NCBI GenBank assembly: GCA_040414495.1
Contig: JBEDUI010000271.1
Coordinates: 1-9,201, forward strand
Reading direction: 5' to 3'
Length of the DNA: 9,201 nucleotides
Source of the DNA: DATAVB01 sp040414495
Lineage (GTDB): Bacteria; Actinomycetota; Actinomycetes; Mycobacteriales; QHCD01
Shown in pieces: positions 6,008-9,201 of this stretch (positions are counted from its first letter, which is position 1; every line of letters starts with the position of its first letter). The notes under the pieces are model-generated. The model was not told the DNA's origin, made no database searches, and saw only the letters and a list, made by a program, of their open reading frames with translations. A program made the translations under genes and the position numbers.

Positions 6008-6834
6008 CTATCTCCGATGCGCCGATCGGCATCTTCGACTCGGGTGTCGGCGGGCTGACGGTGGCGCGGGCGATCATCGACCAGTTGCCGGCCGAACGGC
6101 TGCATTACGTCGGCGACACCGCCAACGTTCCGTACGGTCCGCGGCCGATCGCGGAGGTACGCCGGTTTGCGCTGGAGTGCCTGGATCGGTTGGCCGAGTC
6201 CGGGGTCAAGATGCTGGTAATCGCCTGCAATACGGCCAGTTCCGCGTGTCTGCGCGATGCCCGGGAGCGGTACGACCTGCCGGTGGTCGAGGTGATCGTG
6301 CCGGCGGTGCGCCGGGCCGTGGCGGCGACCCGTAACGGCCGGATCGGGGTGATCGGCACGGCCGCGACGGTCGCTAGTAGGTCGTACGAGGATGCGTTCG
6401 CGGCCGCGCCGGCGGTGTCGGTCTCCAGCGTGGCCTGCCCGCGGTTCGTGGACTTCGTGGAACGCGGCATGACCAGCGGCCGGCAGATTCTCGGGCTGAC
6501 CCAGTCGTACCTGGAGCCGTTGCAGGCGGCCGACGTGGACACGTTGGTGCTCGGCTGTACGCACTACCCGTTGCTCACCGGCGTGATCTCGCTGGTCATG
6601 GGCGAGCGGGTGACGTTGGTGAGCAGCGCCGAGGAGACCGCGAAGGACGTCTACCGCGCGCTGACCGAGGCCGACCTGCTGCGTCCGACCGATGCGCCGC
6701 CGCCGCGACATGTCTTCGCCGCGACCGGAAATCCCGAGCCGTTCGTGCGGTTGGGCCGGCGTTTCCTGGGTCCCGAGATCGAGTCGGTGGTCCAGGAGTC
6801 CAATGCCTACCCGGGCGTGAGATCGTCAGGCTGA
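6004..6834 (+). CDS. murI: Glutamate racemase
   Basis: MurI interconverts L- and D-glutamate without a cofactor, supplying D-Glu for the MurD step of peptidoglycan synthesis in the cytoplasm. The 276-residue protein has the family opening PIGIFDSGVGGLTVARAI (7-24, with Asp12 and Ser13). YVGDTANVPYGPR follows. The two catalytic cysteines are intact: Cys75 in IACNTAS and Cys185 in LGCTHYPLL. His187 completes the usual CTH motif. Length is normal. The ATG overlaps the oxidoreductase stop and a good Shine-Dalgarno is lacking, so translation is probably coupled. The hydrolase gene follows with a 1-bp overlap. murI next to an Rv1339-like gene is conserved in actinobacteria. Confidence 0.97.
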   Translation: MTISDAPIGIFDSGVGGLTVARAIIDQLPAERLHYVGDTANVPYGPRPIAEVRRFALECLDRLAESGVKMLVIACNTASSACLRDARERYDLPVVEVIVPAVRRAVAATRNGRIGVIGTAATVASRSYEDAFAAAPAVSVSSVACPRFVDFVERGMTSGRQILGLTQSYLEPLQAADVDTLVLGCTHYPLLTGVISLVMGERVTLVSSAEETAKDVYRALTEADLLRPTDAPPPRHVFAATGNPEPFVRLGRRFLGPEIESVVQESNAYPGVRSSG

Positions 6835-7577
6835 TGAAGCTCACCATCGTCGGTTGTTCGGGCAGTGTGCCCGGGCCGGACAGTGCGGCCTCGGCGTACC
6901 TCGTCGAGCACGAGGGCGTGCGGTTGCTGCTGGATCTGGGTAGTGGCGCGCTCGGGCCGTTGCAGCGTTACGTCGATCCGGCCGACCTGGACGCGGTCGT
7001 GTTGTCGCATTTGCACGCCGATCACTGCCTGGATATGTGCGGCCTAGTGGTGGCCCGGCGATACCGTCCGGCCGGCAAACCACCGCCGGTGCCGGTGCTC
7101 GCCCCGGCCGGGGGAGCGGCCCGGATCGCCGCGGCGTACGGCCCGGACCCTGGGTTGCAGGACGTGTTCACGTTCGCCGACCTGGTGGCCGGGCACTGGG
7201 AGATCGGGCCGTTCGAGCTGCAGTTGGCCCGGGTCAACCACCCGGTGGAGACGTACGCGATCCGGCTGACCGCCGGCGGGAAAACGCTGACGTACTCGGC
7301 TGATACGGGCCGGTCCAAGGCGCTGATCGAGCTGGCCCGGGGCAGCGATCTGCTGTTGTGCGAGGCGACGTTCCCCGACGGGGAGGACACCCCACCGGAC
7401 GTGCATTTGACCGGCCGTGAGGCCGGCGAGCACGCCGAACGGGCCGGGGCGGCACGGCTGTTGTTGACGCACATTCCACCGTGGGGCGACCGGATCGCGA
7501 CGTTGGGCGAGGCCTGCTCGGCCTTCGGCGGCTTGACCGAGGTTGCGGTCGCCGGCGCCTCGTTCGACCTGAAATAG
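6834..7577 (+). CDS. Metallo-beta-lactamase-fold hydrolase, Rv1339-like (possible cAMP phosphodiesterase)
   Basis: The 247-residue protein has an MBL fold with a complete binuclear metal site: H59-L-H61-A-D63-H64, His136 (RVNHPVET), Asp157 (YSADTG) and His213 (LTHIPPW). The start MKLTIVGCSGSVPGPDSAASAYL is typical of the RNase Z-like/YhfI branch, and position after murI matches M. tuberculosis Rv1339, described as an atypical class II cAMP phosphodiesterase. RNase Z itself is less likely, since no long exosite arm is visible and the neighbourhood argues for Rv1339. The ATG shares one base with the murI TGA (TGATG), implying coupled translation in a gfo-murI-MBL operon. The substrate is inferred from homology and position only. 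Confidence 0.88.
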   Translation: MKLTIVGCSGSVPGPDSAASAYLVEHEGVRLLLDLGSGALGPLQRYVDPADLDAVVLSHLHADHCLDMCGLVVARRYRPAGKPPPVPVLAPAGGAARIAAAYGPDPGLQDVFTFADLVAGHWEIGPFELQLARVNHPVETYAIRLTAGGKTLTYSADTGRSKALIELARGSDLLLCEATFPDGEDTPPDVHLTGREAGEHAERAGAARLLLTHIPPWGDRIATLGEACSAFGGLTEVAVAGASFDLK

Positions 7578-7589
7578 CGGTCGTCTGGC

Positions 7590-7609
7590 CGCGGTCACTC
7601 CGGTCCGCG
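7590..7609 (+). terminator. Weak GC hairpin just after the hydrolase stop
   Basis: CGCGG and CCGCG form a 5-bp all-GC stem around a 10-nt loop, 12 nt after the stop codon. There is no run of U. It could help end the murI operon but is weak. Confidence 0.25.
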
Positions 7610-7653
7610 TTGATTACGCTGCGCTACCACTTCCGCCGGGCGTCCCGTGCGCT

Positions 7654-7673
7654 GCGTGGCGCGAACGCCGTGC
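7654..7673 (+). terminator. Candidate terminator hairpin with CGAA loop
   Basis: GCGTGGCG-CGAA-CGCCGTGC can fold into an 8-bp stem (two G-U wobbles) with a CGAA loop, 76 nt after the hydrolase stop. Actinobacterial terminators often lack a U-tract, as here. It is the best terminator candidate for the murI operon in this window. Confidence 0.35.
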
Positions 7674-7745
7674 GCCGCAATTCCCGCACCGCTACTGGCG
7701 CCGCCGGTTGGCTGTAGGCGTGGTCATCGTTTGATCCGGCGAACC

Positions 7746-7766
7746 GGAAATTCATCGCAAATTTCC
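7746..7766. repeat. AT-rich inverted repeat
   Basis: GGAAATT-CATCGCA-AATTTCC is a perfect 7-bp inverted repeat with a 7-nt centre, extendable by CC/GG over a bulged T. Its low GC stands out in this genome; a protein-binding site is as likely as an RNA hairpin. Confidence 0.45.
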
Positions 7767-7890
7767 TGGCTTGATCTCCACAGCACATTTGCGTTTGGTT
7801 CGTGTCACCGGGGTCGAATATGTGTCAACGGGCATTGTCTCGGGCAATTGAACCGGTACGGCGCCACTCGCGCATGCCTCACGAAAGCGA

Positions 7891-7907
7891 AGCGACATCC
7901 CGTCGCT
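7891..7907. repeat. Inverted repeat AGCGAC/GTCGCT
   Basis: A perfect 6-bp stem with a 5-nt loop (ATCCC) in the gene-free region; function unknown. Confidence 0.35.
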
Positions 7908-8020
7908 ATGTACGCACCGTAATTGCATTGGTTCGGTCTGCCTCGGTGGTCATCGGTGCCAACACGTTCGATCGGGCCCGCCAGTCGCGGGTCGGCCGCG
8001 ACGCCGGCGTTGTCCGATCA

Positions 8021-8047
8021 AGCCGACCGCTGGGCGCCCGGTCGGTT
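8021..8047. repeat. Strong stem-loop in the gene-free region
   Basis: AGCCGACCG and CGGTCGGTT pair over 9 bp (one G-U) around a 9-nt loop. This is the most stable simple hairpin between the hydrolase gene and the rRNA promoters. It may be a terminator without U-tract, or part of an unannotated RNA. Confidence 0.4.
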
Positions 8048-8349
8048 GCATGACGGGACCGAGCTCGACATCGCGGGTCGAATTGATGACCGCACGCGCA
8101 TGTTCGGCAGCGCTCGGTGAAAGCAGCTGGTTTTGAGCGAACCATCCGGCCGGCTGACCAATATCAACATCCGCGCGCGTTATAGCGCCCGGTCATGAGT
8201 CGGACAAAGCAAGGGTTGGTGGCGCAGGTCACAACGGGCAGTTTTCATGATCGAGACCTGTTGGCGGCCCGTTGGATCGATCCCAAGCGCGCGAAAAGCC
8301 TTACGTAGCAAGGGTTTTGGAGCGATCAGCGTTATGGGGGACCCCGGAT

Positions 8350-8378
8350 TTGACTCCCGATCAGCAACCACGTAACTT
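8350..8378 (+). promoter_or_regulatory. rRNA promoter P1 (upstream)
   Basis: TTGACT (8350-8355) and TAACTT (8373-8378) are separated by exactly 17 nt, a near-consensus vegetative-sigma promoter. The expected start is about 8385, some 415 nt before the mature 16S. The sequence CCCCGGATTTGAC around its -35 box recurs at P2 with one difference. Confidence 0.75.
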
Positions 8379-8442
8379 TCTCCACGTCGCCAGCGCGGCC
8401 CGGAAGTTAACACCAAGGGCCCCCGGGCGGAAGTCCTGAAAA

Positions 8443-8461
8443 CGATGAGCTAGCCTCATCG
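8443..8461 (+). repeat. Inverted repeat between the two rRNA promoters
   Basis: CGATGAG-CTAGC-CTCATCG is a perfect 7-bp inverted repeat with a 5-nt centre, about 60 nt into the P1 transcript and 43 nt before the P2 -35 box. No U-tract follows. Its loop contains TAGCCT, which itself fits a -10 pattern but lacks a -35 box. Confidence 0.5.
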
Positions 8462-8490
8462 CGTTCATGGCGAAACCAAGCAAGAAGCGC

Positions 8491-8506
8491 CAAACCCCCG
8501 GGTTTG
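8491..8506. promoter_or_regulatory. Palindrome overlapping the P2 -35 box
   Basis: CAAACCC-CC-GGGTTTG is a 7-bp perfect inverted repeat whose last bases are the start of the P2 -35 hexamer (TTGACC, 8504-8509). A protein bound here would block or help RNA polymerase at P2. No regulator is named by the sequence. Confidence 0.4.
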
Positions 8507-8532
8507 ACCCGAGGTCACGGAGCTGCTAGCTT
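8504..8532 (+). promoter_or_regulatory. rRNA promoter P2 (proximal)
   Basis: TTGACC (8504-8509) and TAGCTT (8527-8532) are 17 nt apart, and TGC just before the -10 makes an extended -10. TTGACC with TAGNNT is the usual form of actinobacterial rRNA promoters. The start would fall near 8539, giving a leader of about 260 nt before 16S. Confidence 0.85.
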
Positions 8533-8582
8533 GGAATGGTTGCCCCAGACACGGCCGAGAGGTCGTAGACGGTGAGCGTCCG

Positions 8583-8607
8583 CTCCTTGAGAACTCAACA
8601 GCGTGCC
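8583..8607 (+). promoter_or_regulatory. Conserved boxA-like antitermination/processing element
   Basis: TTGAGAACTCAACAGCGTG (8587-8605) in a CTCC...CC context is the element found in leaders of actinobacterial rRNA operons. It resembles boxA, the Nus-factor recruitment site. It lies about 45 nt after the predicted P2 start, as expected. Confidence 0.7.
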
Positions 8608-8765
8608 AAAAGTTAGTGCCAGCACTATAAATAACCCCGTCAGAGGTTAGTGCTTGGTTCCTAGAACCAGACGCTATACCAAGACGGTTCCTTTGTACAT
8701 GGATGGACGTCATGTCTTTCCATATTTAAATCAGCCATTCGATCAGAGTGGCTCTTCGTTTAGTC

Positions 8766-8790
8766 ACTTCAACCGCTTCGGCGGTGAAGT
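8766..8790 (+). repeat. UUCG-capped hairpin just before 16S
   Basis: ACTTCAACCGC and GCGGTGAAGT pair over 10 bp with one bulged A around a UUCG loop closed by C-G, a very stable RNA tetraloop. It ends 8 nt before the mature 16S end, so a role in 5'-end maturation or 30S folding is plausible. Confidence 0.6.
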
Positions 8791-8798
8791 AATAGACA

Positions 8799-9201
<403 letters not shown>

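Larger units (their letters stand above)
7578..8349. other. Long intergenic region upstream of the rRNA promoters, no convincing gene
   Basis: No open frame here shows a recognisable protein: the short frames have shifting, Arg-rich composition, and no start with a good Shine-Dalgarno was seen. I found no tRNA-like GTTCGANTC arm. The stretch from about 7731 to 7860 is visibly richer in A+T than the genes. It carries several stem-loops (7746-7766, 7891-7907, 8021-8047) and paired repeats GTGTCACCGGG (7802-7812) / GTGTCAACGGG (7822-7832), which start 20 bp apart. AGCAAGGGTT occurs at 8208-8217 and 8307-8316. Remains of rphA or rdgB, expected in this place from mycobacterial gene order, are not visible. 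It could hold upstream activation sites for the rRNA promoters or a small RNA. Confidence 0.6.
8539..8798 (+). other. rRNA operon leader (5' external transcribed spacer)
   Basis: This transcribed spacer between P2 and the 16S gene is much richer in A+T than the genes (especially 8600-8760). It holds the conserved TTGAGAACTCAACAGCGTG element and a series of stem-loops. These include TGGTTC-CTA-GAACCA (8655-8669) and an imperfect 10-bp stem at 8699-8723. GTTAGTGC occurs at 8612-8619 and 8646-8653. The leader normally serves antitermination and, by pairing with the far side of 16S, RNase III processing; the partner strand is outside the window. Confidence 0.75.

Noticed and set aside
5605..6711. 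Minus-strand open frame of 368 codons
   Set aside because: It covers the antisense of the oxidoreductase end and murI; composition is that of a shadow frame.
7800..7860. tRNA gene in the gene-free region
   Set aside because: GGTCGAATA looks slightly like a T-loop, but no acceptor stem, anticodon arm or proper T-arm can be formed around it.
7481..8145. Several short frames after the hydrolase gene (for example 7647-7922 and 7906-8145)
   Set aside because: No Shine-Dalgarno, no recognisable domain, Arg-rich or mixed composition, and overlapping one another on both strands.

Overview
The window is chromosomal DNA of a high-GC actinobacterium. Codon third positions are mostly G/C, GTG starts are common, and the 16S rRNA start at the right edge has actinobacterial sequence. 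The genes follow the pncB-clpS-aosR-mec-cysO-cysM ... murI-MBL order known from Mycobacterium tuberculosis (Rv1330c to Rv1339). I cannot fix the genus from 400 nt of 16S; it reads like a non-mycobacterial, filamentous-type actinomycete.

Left part (1-3223). A truncated pncB (nicotinate phosphoribosyltransferase) points left. Diverging from it are clpS (N-degron adaptor for the Clp protease), an AosR/DUF2017 protein, and the three-gene CysO sulfur-carrier cysteine pathway. In that pathway Mec is a JAMM peptidase, CysO is a ubiquitin-like sulfur carrier ending in GG, and CysM is an O-phosphoserine sulfhydrylase. CysO thiocarboxylate gives its sulfur to CysM-bound aminoacrylate, and Mec then frees cysteine from CysO. 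clpS, aosR and mec have no good Shine-Dalgarno but carry -10-like hexamers 6-14 nt before the start codon, which suggests leaderless or nearly leaderless mRNAs. cysO and cysM have strong Shine-Dalgarno sites.

Middle part (3224-7577). A small two-helix membrane protein runs towards cysM, with stop codons abutting. Then come a LacI-family regulator, a Gfo/Idh/MocA oxidoreductase with a Cys cluster, murI (glutamate racemase) and a metallo-beta-lactamase-fold hydrolase of the Rv1339 type. The last three overlap by 4 bp and 1 bp, so they look translationally coupled. The membrane protein, LacI and Gfo genes sit where mycobacteria have a rhomboid protease gene.

Right part (7578-9201). About 770 nt without a convincing gene hold several hairpins. 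Two tandem rRNA promoters follow (TTGACT-N17-TAACTT and TTGACC-N17-TAGCTT), then a structured leader with the TTGAGAACTCAACAGCGTG element, then the first 400 nt of a 16S rRNA gene. The rphA and rdgB genes that follow Rv1339 in mycobacteria are absent; an rRNA operon takes their place.

The sequence shows no clearly new multi-gene defence or mobile system. The most notable points are the cysteine-free AosR homologue, the LacI-Gfo insertion coupled to murI, the leaderless-start pattern in the cysteine locus, and the duplicated rRNA promoter core with a palindrome over the P2 -35 box.
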